Below, piece after piece: positions 23,744 through 31,354 of a stretch of 64,000 bases of DNA. The position numbers and the translations under genes were made by a program. Each line of letters starts with the position of its first letter. Within the stretch, counting starts at the first letter, position 1. The notes under the pieces were generated by a model. The model made no database searches. It was not told where the DNA came from and saw nothing but the letters and a program-made list of their open reading frames with translations. The stretch comes from Pseudomonadota bacterium (GTDB lineage Bacteria > Pseudomonadota > Gammaproteobacteria > Steroidobacterales > Steroidobacteraceae): contig JAEWAF010000135.1 in the NCBI GenBank assembly GCA_023391815.1, positions 1-64,000 of the forward strand, read 5' to 3'.

Positions 23744-26395
23744 ATGACTGCCAAGCGCCTGTCGAGCGCCGACCTTCGCGCGCTGTTCCTGAATTTTTTC
23801 CGTGAGCGTGGCCACCAGATCGTGGCGTCCAGCTCGTTGGTCCCGGGCAACGACCCAACCCTGCTGTTCACCAACGCAGGCATGGTGCAGTTCAAGGACG
23901 TATTTTTAGGCAAGGACAAGCGCAGCTATAGCCGCGCGGTCAGCTCACAGCGCTGCGTGCGCGCGGGCGGCAAGCACAACGATCTCGAGAACGTCGGGTA
24001 CACCGCCCGTCATCACACCTTCTTCGAGATGCTCGGCAATTTCAGCTTCGGCGATTACTTCAAGAAGGACGCGATCCGCTTCGCCTGGGACTTCGTCACT
24101 GGCAAGCAGTATCTCGGCATCGATCCGCAGCGCCTGATGGTCACGGTGTATCACACCGATGACGAGGCTTATGACATCTGGAACAAGGATGTCGGCGTGC
24201 CCGCGGATCGCATCGTACGCATCGGCGACAAGCCGGGCGGCGGCTCCGACAATTTCTGGCAGATGGGCGAGACCGGACCGTGCGGCCCGTGCTCGGAAAT
24301 TTTCTACGATCACGGCGCGGATGTGCCGGGCGGCCCGCCGGGCTCGCCGGATGCCGACGGCGATCGCTGGATCGAGATCTGGAATCTGGTGTTCATGCAG
24401 TTCGATCGCTCGGCCGACGGTCAGCTCACGCCGTTGCCGAAGCCTTCGGTCGATACCGGCATGGGCCTCGAGCGCACTGCCGCCGTAATGCAGGGCGTGC
24501 ACTCGAATTATGAAATCGATCTGTTCGTCAATCTGATCAAGGCCGCTGCGGCCGCGACCCACACTCGCGATTTGACGGCGAGCTCACTGCGCGTCATCGC
24601 GGATCATATTCGTGCCTGTTCCTTCCTCGTGGCGGACGGCGTGTTCCCGTCGAACGAAGGTCGCGGTTACGTGCTACGTCGCATCATCCGTCGCGCGATC
24701 CGTCACGGTTACAAACTCGGCCAGACGCAGCCGTTCTTCTACACGCTGGTCGGCGCGCTCGAACAGGAAATGGGCGACGCGTATCCCGAGCTGCGCACCC
24801 AGCGCGCGCAGATCGAGCGCGTGTTGAAGCAGGAAGAGGAGCGCTTCGCCGAGACGTTGTCTCAAGGCATGGTGCTGCTGGATCAGGCAATCGCCGGTCT
24901 CGGCGGCAAGAAAGAAATTCCGGGCGAGACGGTGTTCCGCCTCTACGACACGTTTGGCTTCCCGTCGGACCTCACCGCGGATATTGCGCGTGAACGCGGT
25001 CTCACGATCGATGAGGCAGGCTTCGAAACTGCGATGGAGAAGCAGCGTCAGCAGAGCCAGGCCGCGAGCAAGTTCGGTGTCGATCTGCGCGCCGGCGTTT
25101 CGCTCGACGACAAGACTAACTTTAGTGGGTACGAAAACCTGATCGACACGGGCACCGTCGTGACGCTGCTTCGTGGCAAGGAACGCGTCGATGTGCTGCG
25201 CGCGGGCGAAGAAGGCCAGGTGATTCTCGATCACACGCCGTTTTATGCGGAGAGCGGCGGTCAGGTGGGCGACGTCGGCACCCTGACCGGTCCTAGCCTT
25301 GAGTTCGAAGTTGTAGACACCCAAAAGATCGGCAGCGCGTTCGCTCATGTCGGTCGCGTGAAGGCAGGTGAGTTGCGCGTTGGGGCTCGCATCGAAGCGC
25401 ACGTCGACGGAGAGCGTCGTCGCGCCACGATGGCGAACCATTCAGCGACACATCTGCTGCACGCGGCTCTGCGCAAAGTGCTTGGCACTCACGTGACGCA
25501 GAAGGGTTCGTTGGTCGCGCCGGATCGTTTGCGCTTCGACTTCGCTCACTTCGCGGCGGTGACGCCGGACGAACTGAAGACGATCGAGGAGATGGTGAAC
25601 GCGGAGATCCGCGCGAATGCGCCCGCGGAAACCAAGTTGATGGATTACGACGCGGCAGTGGCCTCAGGGGCAATGGCGCTCTTCGGTGAGAAGTATGAGG
25701 ATCGAGTGCGCGTGTTGAGCTTCGGCGGATTCTCTACGGAGCTGTGCGGCGGCACCCACGTGAGCCGTGCCGGTGACATCGGTTTGTTCAAGATCATCAG
25801 CGAAGGCGGCGTGGCCGCGGGCATTCGGCGCATAGAAGCTGTCACGGGACAGGGCGCATACGAATGGATTTCGCAAACTGATCGTGTGCTCCGCGACGTG
25901 GCCTCGCTGGTGAAGGCGAGTCGTGACGATGTCGAAGACAAAGTCCGACAGCTGCTCGACCGCAGTCGCAAGCTGGAAAAGGAAGTGGCGGCGCTCAAGT
26001 CCAAGCTCGCCAGTGGACAAGGCAACGACTTGTCGAGCACGGCGGTCGAAGTCGGTGGCTTGAAGGTTGTTGCCACGCGGGTCGATGGCGCGGACGCGCC
26101 GGCTCTGCGTGACGCGGTCGATCAGTTGAAGAACAAGTTGCGGTCGGCGGCCATTGTGCTTGCGTCGGTGGACGACGCGAACAAAGTGGTGTTGATCGCG
26201 GGCGTGACGGCGGATCAGACGGCGAAGGTAAAAGCCGGTGATTTAGTCAACTTCGTCGCGCAGCAGGTCGGCGGTCGCGGTGGCGGTCGCGCCGATATGG
26301 CGCAAGCGGGTGGCAACGATCCGGCGAAGCTGGACGAAGCCTTGGCGAGTGTGTCGAACTGGATCGAATCCAAACTATCGGCAAAGTCAGCCTGA
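23744..26395 (+). CDS. alaS: Alanine-tRNA ligase
   Basis: An 883-residue, full-length class II synthetase. Motif-1-type RCVRAGGKHNDLENVG, TGPCGPCSEIFYD, the editing site HSATHLLHAALR (residues about 565-576) and CGGTHVSRAGDIG, and the C-terminal oligomerisation/C-Ala domain (ANKVVLIAGVT, GGRGGGRADMAQAGG) are all present. Charges tRNA-Ala and clears Ser/Gly errors. It is followed by csrA, as in most gammaproteobacteria. Confidence 0.98.
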   Translation: MTAKRLSSADLRALFLNFFRERGHQIVASSSLVPGNDPTLLFTNAGMVQFKDVFLGKDKRSYSRAVSSQRCVRAGGKHNDLENVGYTARHHTFFEMLGNFSFGDYFKKDAIRFAWDFVTGKQYLGIDPQRLMVTVYHTDDEAYDIWNKDVGVPADRIVRIGDKPGGGSDNFWQMGETGPCGPCSEIFYDHGADVPGGPPGSPDADGDRWIEIWNLVFMQFDRSADGQLTPLPKPSVDTGMGLERTAAVMQGVHSNYEIDLFVNLIKAAAAATHTRDLTASSLRVIADHIRACSFLVADGVFPSNEGRGYVLRRIIRRAIRHGYKLGQTQPFFYTLVGALEQEMGDAYPELRTQRAQIERVLKQEEERFAETLSQGMVLLDQAIAGLGGKKEIPGETVFRLYDTFGFPSDLTADIARERGLTIDEAGFETAMEKQRQQSQAASKFGVDLRAGVSLDDKTNFSGYENLIDTGTVVTLLRGKERVDVLRAGEEGQVILDHTPFYAESGGQVGDVGTLTGPSLEFEVVDTQKIGSAFAHVGRVKAGELRVGARIEAHVDGERRRATMANHSATHLLHAALRKVLGTHVTQKGSLVAPDRLRFDFAHFAAVTPDELKTIEEMVNAEIRANAPAETKLMDYDAAVASGAMALFGEKYEDRVRVLSFGGFSTELCGGTHVSRAGDIGLFKIISEGGVAAGIRRIEAVTGQGAYEWISQTDRVLRDVASLVKASRDDVEDKVRQLLDRSRKLEKEVAALKSKLASGQGNDLSSTAVEVGGLKVVATRVDGADAPALRDAVDQLKNKLRSAAIVLASVDDANKVVLIAGVTADQTAKVKAGDLVNFVAQQVGGRGGGRADMAQAGGNDPAKLDEALASVSNWIESKLSAKSA

Positions 26396-26739
26396 AACTG
26401 TCAACAGTGATTGCGCGAAGTGCAGGCCCGCACCGAAGCTGCTGAACTGCTGTCGTAGCTTTTCTGCCGGGTTATGTAGGCCCGAAACCCATGAAGTAGA
26501 TTTTTTCGATACTGGGGAAAATTCGGGTGCGTTGAGAATTGAATAGTGCGAACATATTAAAAAATATATTGTCTGTCTTGTGAGGGTAATTTCGATATTC
26601 AGGGAAATCCCGATCCCCATTACCCGAGCAGCTGACCTACTCTCGATTTCGAATGACAAGTGCGTGCGCTGTGGGAGGGCGGTGATTCCACCGCCGGCAA
26701 ACGCAACTCGATCATTCGGCTGACAGCAAGGAGCGAACC
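26396..26739. other. alaS-csrA intergenic region
   Basis: About 344 bases with an AT-rich core. A promoter-like pair TTGAGA (26532-26537) and TATTAA (26555-26560), separated by 17 bases, and an ATATT-AAAA-AATAT inverted repeat (26554-26567) lie here. No gene is convincing; a short frame continuing from the alaS end is coincidental. The csrA ribosome binding site AAGGAG is at 26729-26734. Confidence 0.45.
26532..26560 (+). promoter_or_regulatory. Candidate sigma-70 promoter for csrA
   Basis: TTGAGA, a 17-base spacer and TATTAA match consensus at 5/6 and 4/6 positions. It would give a leader of roughly 170 bases before csrA. Inference from sequence only. Confidence 0.35.
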
Positions 26740-26958
26740 ATGTTGATTCTGACAAGGCGCGTCGGTGAGACCGTGATGATAGGTAACGACATCACAGTGA
26801 CCGTCCTAGGCGTCAAAGGTAACCAAGTTCGTGTGGGCGTGAATGCGCCGAAAGAGGTTGCCGTACATCGTGAAGAGATCTACGAGCGCATCAAGCGCGA
26901 GGAACAAGCGGCGGGCGGTGGCGCAGCGAAGCGTCCCATCACCGGCGCGGGCTCCTGA
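26740..26958 (+). CDS. csrA: Carbon storage regulator CsrA
   Basis: A 72-residue CsrA/RsmA. The hallmark start MLILTRRVGETVMIGNDITVTVLGVKGNQVRVGV and the second strand APKEVAVHREEIYERIKREEQ are complete; the tail (GGGAAKRPITGAGS) is a little longer than the E. coli protein. It binds GGA-containing mRNA leaders and controls translation and decay. AAGGAG stands seven bases before the ATG. Confidence 0.97.
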   Translation: MLILTRRVGETVMIGNDITVTVLGVKGNQVRVGVNAPKEVAVHREEIYERIKREEQAAGGGAAKRPITGAGS

Positions 26959-27047
26959 GATCCTCACGCAGTAGCTTGACCGCGGGGTGGCCCGCCACTC
27001 CCGCGAGGGCCCTTGCGAACGCTGTGGGCGCGTTCTGCTTGCGACCC

Positions 27048-27076
27048 TTTACCTGACGGGCCTCGGCCAGTATTCT
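27048..27076 (+). promoter_or_regulatory. Candidate promoter for tRNA-Ser
   Basis: TTTACC (27048-27053), a 17-base spacer and TATTCT (27071-27076) are each 4/6 to consensus. The predicted start lies about 35 bases before the tRNA. Low certainty. Confidence 0.35.
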
Positions 27077-27119
27077 TGCCGGCCTTCACTGACCTGGGCG
27101 TCCCGCCCTGGCAGGCGCC

Positions 27120-27210
27120 GGAGAGTTGGCCGAGTGGTCGAAGGCGCACCCCTGCTAAGGGTGTATGGGTCAAAAGCCCATCGAGGGTTCGAATCCCTCA
27201 CTCTCCGCCA
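27120..27210 (+). tRNA. tRNA-Ser (anticodon GCU)
   Basis: A 91-base class II tRNA. Acceptor GGAGAGT pairs with ACTCTCC, the anticodon loop reads CTGCTAA (anticodon GCT), a long variable arm (GTATGGGTCAAAAGCCCATC) follows, the T-arm has GGTTCGAATCC, and CCA is encoded. It reads AGC/AGU codons. It sits downstream of csrA, the conserved gammaproteobacterial position. Confidence 0.97.
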
Positions 27211-27254
27211 TATGAAAAGGGCCCTCGCAAGAGGGCTTTTTCATTTGGCGAGGA
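27192..27254 (+). repeat. 63-bp direct repeat, copy 1 (tRNA-Ser 3' end plus terminator)
   Basis: Bases 27192-27254 recur without mismatch at 27352-27414. This copy covers the 3' half of the T-arm, the acceptor strand and CCA of tRNA-Ser, its terminator and 18 more bases. Such tRNA 3'-end repeats are typical attachment-site scars of integrative elements. Confidence 0.92.
27221..27241 (+). terminator. Intrinsic terminator of tRNA-Ser
   Basis: GCCCTC-GCAA-GAGGGC followed by TTTTTC starts 11 bases after the tRNA CCA. The stem is perfect and GC-rich and the T-run is immediate. Confidence 0.9.
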
Positions 27255-27351
27255 GGAGGGCATGAGGACCTGTTCGACAAAACGGCAGGACAGCCGTTTT
27301 GCACAGCCTCCAGGCTGCCCGAAGGGCGAAGGACAGGGACGTGCTTCGTGC

Positions 27352-27414
27352 AATCCCTCACTCTCCGCCATATGAAAAGGGCCCTCGCAAGAGGGCTTTT
27401 TCATTTGGCGAGGA
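27352..27414 (+). repeat. 63-bp direct repeat, copy 2 (tRNA fragment and terminator)
   Basis: Exact copy of 27192-27254, offset by 160 bases. It contains only the last 19 bases of the tRNA and the terminator, so it cannot form a tRNA. It marks either an attachment-site scar or a collapsed tRNA duplication. Between the copies are two hairpins (27279-27300 and 27304-27317). Confidence 0.92.
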
Positions 27415-27465
27415 TGGCGCGAGGAGCTGTAACAATTCGTTACACCTCGCCCGCACCGTGCGCGT

Positions 27466-28335
27466 CTACAAGCGCGTTCCGACGAACCTGCGGACGACGG
27501 CGCCGTCTTTGACGTGAGCGGCCAGGATTCGCTCACCGCTCACTTCGCCGATCAAGGTCGTGGGCTCGCGGTTCAGGCCCGACACGACCAGCTCCACTCG
27601 ATTGCCTTCCAGTCGGCCGTCGCGGACCGCGAGTCGCTCGCCGTTCGCGGGTGAAGGCTCGATGCGTTGGAAGCTCTGTCGAAGCTCGACGCTGAAGCTC
27701 GTCGTGCCACCGACCTCGGTGAAGCGCCATTCACCAGCGATCCGCGCCGGCACGATCCACAACAGTGCGCGCGTATTGCCCACCGCCGATCCGATCACTT
27801 CATCCGGTTGCCATTCACCCATATCGAACGTGTTCGACACGACACGCGTGCCAGGGCGCATGCTCAGGATGGTCGGGCGCAGCTTCAGATTGATCGTGGG
27901 GCCGAGATACAGCGTGAGCACCGTCGCATCGCTGAAGTCAGTCTCGAATATGTCACCTTGTTCGAACCGAACCTTATCGGTGACTCGCTCGACTCGCGCA
28001 TGACATTGCGCGAGCTCGACCAGCTGCGGGTTGTACTCGATGCCGAGCGCGCTGGCGCCGTACTGTTTGGCCGCGGCGATGGGGATCTTGCCGTCGCCGG
28101 AGCCGAGATCGATGACTCGATCCTTGTTCGTGACTCCAGCCGCGCGGAGCATGGCGGTGACCAGCTCGTCGATGGTTGCGACCCACATCACATCTTTGCC
28201 GGGCTCGCCACTGCGTGGCGCGAACTGCTGCTCGCACTGAGCATGAGTTTCCGCGTGGGGCGCGCCGGAGAAAAAAATGAAAAGCAGGCACCAGAAGGTG
28301 CGACTGGCGTGTAGCCACAGTCGCCGATAAAACAT
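27466..28335 (-). CDS. Exported class I SAM-dependent methyltransferase-like protein
   Basis: A 289-residue protein with an N-terminal hydrophobic signal (LWLHASRTFWCLLFIFFSG) and then a Rossmann methyltransferase domain: RVIDLGSGDGKIPIAAA (motif I), ALGIEYNPQLVELAQ (motif II, acidic ribose ligand), FEQGDIFET and TLYLGPTINLKLRPTIL. The C-terminal third is beta-rich without known motifs. An exported SAM-methyltransferase is unusual, because SAM is cytoplasmic; the signal may instead be a membrane anchor. First gene of the accessory block after the tRNA-Ser repeat. Confidence 0.7.
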   Translation of the reverse strand: MFYRRLWLHASRTFWCLLFIFFSGAPHAETHAQCEQQFAPRSGEPGKDVMWVATIDELVTAMLRAAGVTNKDRVIDLGSGDGKIPIAAAKQYGASALGIEYNPQLVELAQCHARVERVTDKVRFEQGDIFETDFSDATVLTLYLGPTINLKLRPTILSMRPGTRVVSNTFDMGEWQPDEVIGSAVGNTRALLWIVPARIAGEWRFTEVGGTTSFSVELRQSFQRIEPSPANGERLAVRDGRLEGNRVELVVSGLNREPTTLIGEVSGERILAAHVKDGAVVRRFVGTRL

Positions 28336-28476
28336 CGTCTCTCACTCGCATCGCTGATCGAACCGGGATACCGCCGGATTCTCATATAAAACGCGCGGTC
28401 GCGTCGCCGGCTCAGTGAATTCATGTCGGCAATTATCGTACTCGATAAAGTCGGGCGCGCCGCGAGATTGCTTGCC

Positions 28477-28482
28477 TATAAT
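28477..28482 (+). promoter_or_regulatory. -10 element of the kinase-KaiC operon
   Basis: A perfect TATAAT stands 34 bases before the kinase start, with TGCC just upstream. No good -35 element is at the correct spacing, so an activator or extended -10 dependence is possible. It is the only sigma-70-like site seen in the 180-bp divergent gap. Confidence 0.4.
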
Positions 28483-28515
28483 CGCGCGCAAGTTTTACTA
28501 GGATAAAAAGATGGG

Positions 28516-29274
28516 ATGACGACTCCATCGCCCACCGAACAAGAGCGCCTCATAGAAGAGCTGCGCGCGGCGATTGCAGCTCGGGACGAGTTCATCGCCA
28601 TCGCCGCTCACGAGTTGCGTAATCCGATGACACCCATCGTCGGGCAAGTACAACTGCTGTTGTCGCGCGCCCGTCGTGAGCAAGCATCGCCGGCGCTGCT
28701 CCAGGGGCTCGAAATGCTCGAAGTGGCGGTCGATCATTACGTCCGTCGGGCGACGACGCTCCTCGAGATCACGCGCCTGAACGCCGAGCATGTGCGCATC
28801 GAGCCGTCCACCTTCGACTTGAGTGAGCTGGTCGGAAGCTGCGTGCGCAAGTATGAGCAGCTGGCCACGCGCGCGGGCTCGACACTGCACTGTGACCTGC
28901 CCGGTGCCGTCGAGGGCACCTGGGATCACCTGGCGACCGAGCAGATTCTGGACAACCTGGTCTCCAACGCCATCCGCTACGGCGACGGCCAGCCGGTGCG
29001 CATCGAGCTGGAAAGCACCCCGACGTGGATCGAGCTTCGCGTCATCGATCGCGGCGTCGGTGTGGCGCCCGAGGATCGCGAGCGCATCTTCGAGCGATTT
29101 GAACGCGGAGTCGCCGCGCCCCGCAGCGGCGGTTTCGGCATCGGGTTATGGCTGTCCAGCAAGCTCGCGCAGGCCCAAGGTGGCACGCTGTCGTTGCAGA
29201 GTGAGCTCGGCAAGGGCTCGACATTCAGTGTAAGACTGCCACGCGACGTGACGGCGCACGCTAAAATCGCGTAG
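28516..29274 (+). CDS. Small cytoplasmic histidine kinase
   Basis: A 252-residue kinase without membrane or sensory domain. A short coiled-coil (MTTPSPTEQERLIEELRAAI region) leads straight to the H-box AIAAHELRNP (phospho-acceptor His32), followed by HATPase motifs: N-box DNLVSNAIRYGDG, G1 DRGVGVAPEDRERIFERF and G2 GGFGIGLWLSSKLAQAQGG. It must receive its signal from a partner. Its neighbour, starting 33 bases downstream, is a KaiC-like ATPase, and the third gene is a stand-alone receiver: a compact phosphorelay. Confidence 0.9.
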   Translation: MTTPSPTEQERLIEELRAAIAARDEFIAIAAHELRNPMTPIVGQVQLLLSRARREQASPALLQGLEMLEVAVDHYVRRATTLLEITRLNAEHVRIEPSTFDLSELVGSCVRKYEQLATRAGSTLHCDLPGAVEGTWDHLATEQILDNLVSNAIRYGDGQPVRIELESTPTWIELRVIDRGVGVAPEDRERIFERFERGVAAPRSGGFGIGLWLSSKLAQAQGGTLSLQSELGKGSTFSVRLPRDVTAHAKIA

Positions 29275-29307
29275 AACGCGTTTGGGCTAAAGGGGACCGT
29301 CGGTCAC

Positions 29308-30837
29308 GTGAGCAACAAAGATCTCAGTCTCGAACCGGGGCTGGAGCGCATCGCCACCGGCGTACCCGGGCTGGACGAGGTACTCAAGGGCGGCTTTTTC
29401 GAGGGCGCCGTTTACATCGTGCGCGGCACGCCCGGGGCCGGCAAGACGATTCTCGCCAACCAGATCTGCTTCCAGCACGCCCGCCAGGGCAAGCGCGCGC
29501 TGTTCGTCACGCTGCTGGCCGAAAATCATGCGCGCATGCTCCAGCATCTGGAGCAGATGAGTTTTTACGACGCCAAGCTGATCCCCAAGTATGTGTATTA
29601 CATCAGCGCGTTTCGGGTGCTGGAGGAAAACGGGCTGAAGGGCATGATGGATTTGTTGCGCCGTGAAATGCGCGCGCACGAGGCCAGCATCCTGATTCTC
29701 GACGGTCTGATCGCGGTCGAGGAAACCAGCACCTCCGATCGGGAGTTCCGGAAGTTCATCCATGAGTTGCAAGCCCACGCGGCTACCGCCGGTTGCTGCA
29801 CGCTACTGCTGACCAACGGCCGCAGGGGTGAGTACCACCCGGAACACACCATGGTGGATGGCCTGATCACTCTCGAAGACATGCCTTACGGCAAGCGCCG
29901 CCAGCGCGAGCTGGAGGTGCGCAAATTCCGCGGCTCGGCGAGCTTGCGCGGGCGGCATCCATTTCAAATCACCGATGACGGCCTGGTCGTTCACCCACGG
30001 CCGGAGTCGCGCTTCCTGCGGAATCAGGGCAGCGGAAACACCGAACGCATTTCCACCGGCATCGATCAGCTGGACGACATGACTGAGGGCGGTTTGCTCG
30101 CCGACTCCTCCACGCTCCTGCTTGGGCCGTCGGGTTCCGGCAAAACCACGTTGGGTACCGCGTTTTTACAGAAATCGAGCGCGGCCGAGCCCGGTCTGCA
30201 TTTCGGTTTTTATGAGTCGCCGGAGCGGCTCATCGGCAATGCCAAACTGATCGGCATCGATTTGCAGTCGCGGGTCGAGGCCGGTCATCTGGAAGTCATC
30301 TGGCGGCCGACCGTCGAGCGCATTCTGGACAGCCTGGGCAACGAGCTGGTCGACACGGTGCGTCGTCGCAAGGTCAAGCGGCTCTTCATCGACGGTTGGG
30401 GCGGATTTGCCGCCGCCGCCGAAACGCCGGAGCGGCTCAGCCCGTTCTTTGCCGCCATCACCAATGAGCTGCGCAGCCTCGGCGTCACTACGATCTGCGC
30501 GATGGAAACCGAGAACCTGATCGGCCCCGAGCTGCATTTGCCGATTCAGGGCATTTCCGCGGTCACCGAGAACATGATCCTGCTGCGCTTCGCCGAGTAT
30601 CAGGGTCAGCTGCGGCGTTTGATCTCGATCATGAAGGTGCGCGGCGGCGGCTTCGATCACAAGCTGCGGGATTTCGAGATCGGTCCGCGGGGGCTGCGCT
30701 TCGTCGACAACTTCAGGACCGCCGAAGGAATCTTGTCCGGATCCGGTACCGAGCGCGTCGATGCCGCCGTGCCGGCGCGCAAGAAAAAAACAGCGAAAGG
30801 ACGACGCGCCGCCGCCCGGCGTCGCAGTAAGGCCTAG
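29308..30837 (+). CDS. KaiC-family double-domain ATPase
   Basis: A 509-residue protein with two RecA-like KaiC domains. CI: Walker A GTPGAGKT (40-47), Walker B ILILDGLIAVEE. CII: ISTGIDQLDDMTEGGLLADSS then Walker A GPSGSGKT (273-280) and Walker B RLFIDGWGGF. Ends in a Lys/Arg-rich tail. No kaiA or kaiB is nearby, so it is not a clock in the cyanobacterial sense; KaiC-like ATPases in other bacteria are used as signalling modules. Starts with GTG. The receiver follows one base after the stop. Confidence 0.93.
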   Translation: MSNKDLSLEPGLERIATGVPGLDEVLKGGFFEGAVYIVRGTPGAGKTILANQICFQHARQGKRALFVTLLAENHARMLQHLEQMSFYDAKLIPKYVYYISAFRVLEENGLKGMMDLLRREMRAHEASILILDGLIAVEETSTSDREFRKFIHELQAHAATAGCCTLLLTNGRRGEYHPEHTMVDGLITLEDMPYGKRRQRELEVRKFRGSASLRGRHPFQITDDGLVVHPRPESRFLRNQGSGNTERISTGIDQLDDMTEGGLLADSSTLLLGPSGSGKTTLGTAFLQKSSAAEPGLHFGFYESPERLIGNAKLIGIDLQSRVEAGHLEVIWRPTVERILDSLGNELVDTVRRRKVKRLFIDGWGGFAAAAETPERLSPFFAAITNELRSLGVTTICAMETENLIGPELHLPIQGISAVTENMILLRFAEYQGQLRRLISIMKVRGGGFDHKLRDFEIGPRGLRFVDNFRTAEGILSGSGTERVDAAVPARKKKTAKGRRAAARRRSKA

Positions 30838-30838
30838 C

Positions 30839-31210
30839 ATGCAAACCGTGCTGGTCGTCGATGATGAGTTCGGGGTCGCCGAGGTGCTGCAGTCCATCCT
30901 CGAGGACGAAGGCTATCGCGTGGTCACCGCGATCAATGGCAAGCAGGCCCTGGCGCGCCTGAACGAGGTGACGCCCGATCTCATCATGCTCGACTACATG
31001 ATGCCCATCATGGACGGCACGCAGACGCTGAGCGCGATCCGCAGCAATGCGAACTTCGCCAAGCTCCCCATCATCATGATGAGCTCCCTGGAGGAAGTCT
31101 CGGTGCGAGAGACGTGCACCGATTACGACGTATTCCTCCGCAAGCCGTTCCGCGCCATGGCCGTGTTGAAGACGGTCGCGCACCTGCTCGAGCATCCTCC
31201 CCGCAAATAA
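30839..31210 (+). CDS. Stand-alone response regulator receiver
   Basis: A 123-residue CheY-like domain and no output domain. Acidic pocket D8-D9, phospho-acceptor D52 (in LIMLDYMMP) and the conserved Lys in FLRKPF are intact. It should take phosphate from the kinase two genes upstream and act by protein contact, perhaps on the KaiC protein. ATG 30839 is one base past the KaiC stop. Confidence 0.92.
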   Translation: MQTVLVVDDEFGVAEVLQSILEDEGYRVVTAINGKQALARLNEVTPDLIMLDYMMPIMDGTQTLSAIRSNANFAKLPIIMMSSLEEVSVRETCTDYDVFLRKPFRAMAVLKTVAHLLEHPPRK

Positions 31211-31354
31211 CTCGACGTGCGGTGGATTGGCCGCGCGTGGGCGCTGCACGATCCCCATACGTTTATAACTTTCGCTGGGAAGTCCTGATTGTGAAATCCG
31301 GGCGACGACTGACACTGGCCGCGCCCAAAGTGGGCTTCAAGAGGAAATCAGTCG

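Noticed and set aside
27429..27445. TGTAAC-aattc-GTTACA palindrome near the second repeat copy
   Set aside because: Resembles the regulator sites at 10.35 and 46.73 kb in half-site, but lies at the end of a convergent gene with no promoter to control.
27170..27536. Minus-strand frames with MAESEGFEPS-type ends over tRNA-Ser and its repeat
   Set aside because: Antisense translations of the tRNA and terminator; both copies arise only from the repeat.
28516..31210. A circadian clock locus
   Set aside because: Only KaiC is present; kaiA and kaiB are absent, so a KaiABC oscillator cannot be claimed.
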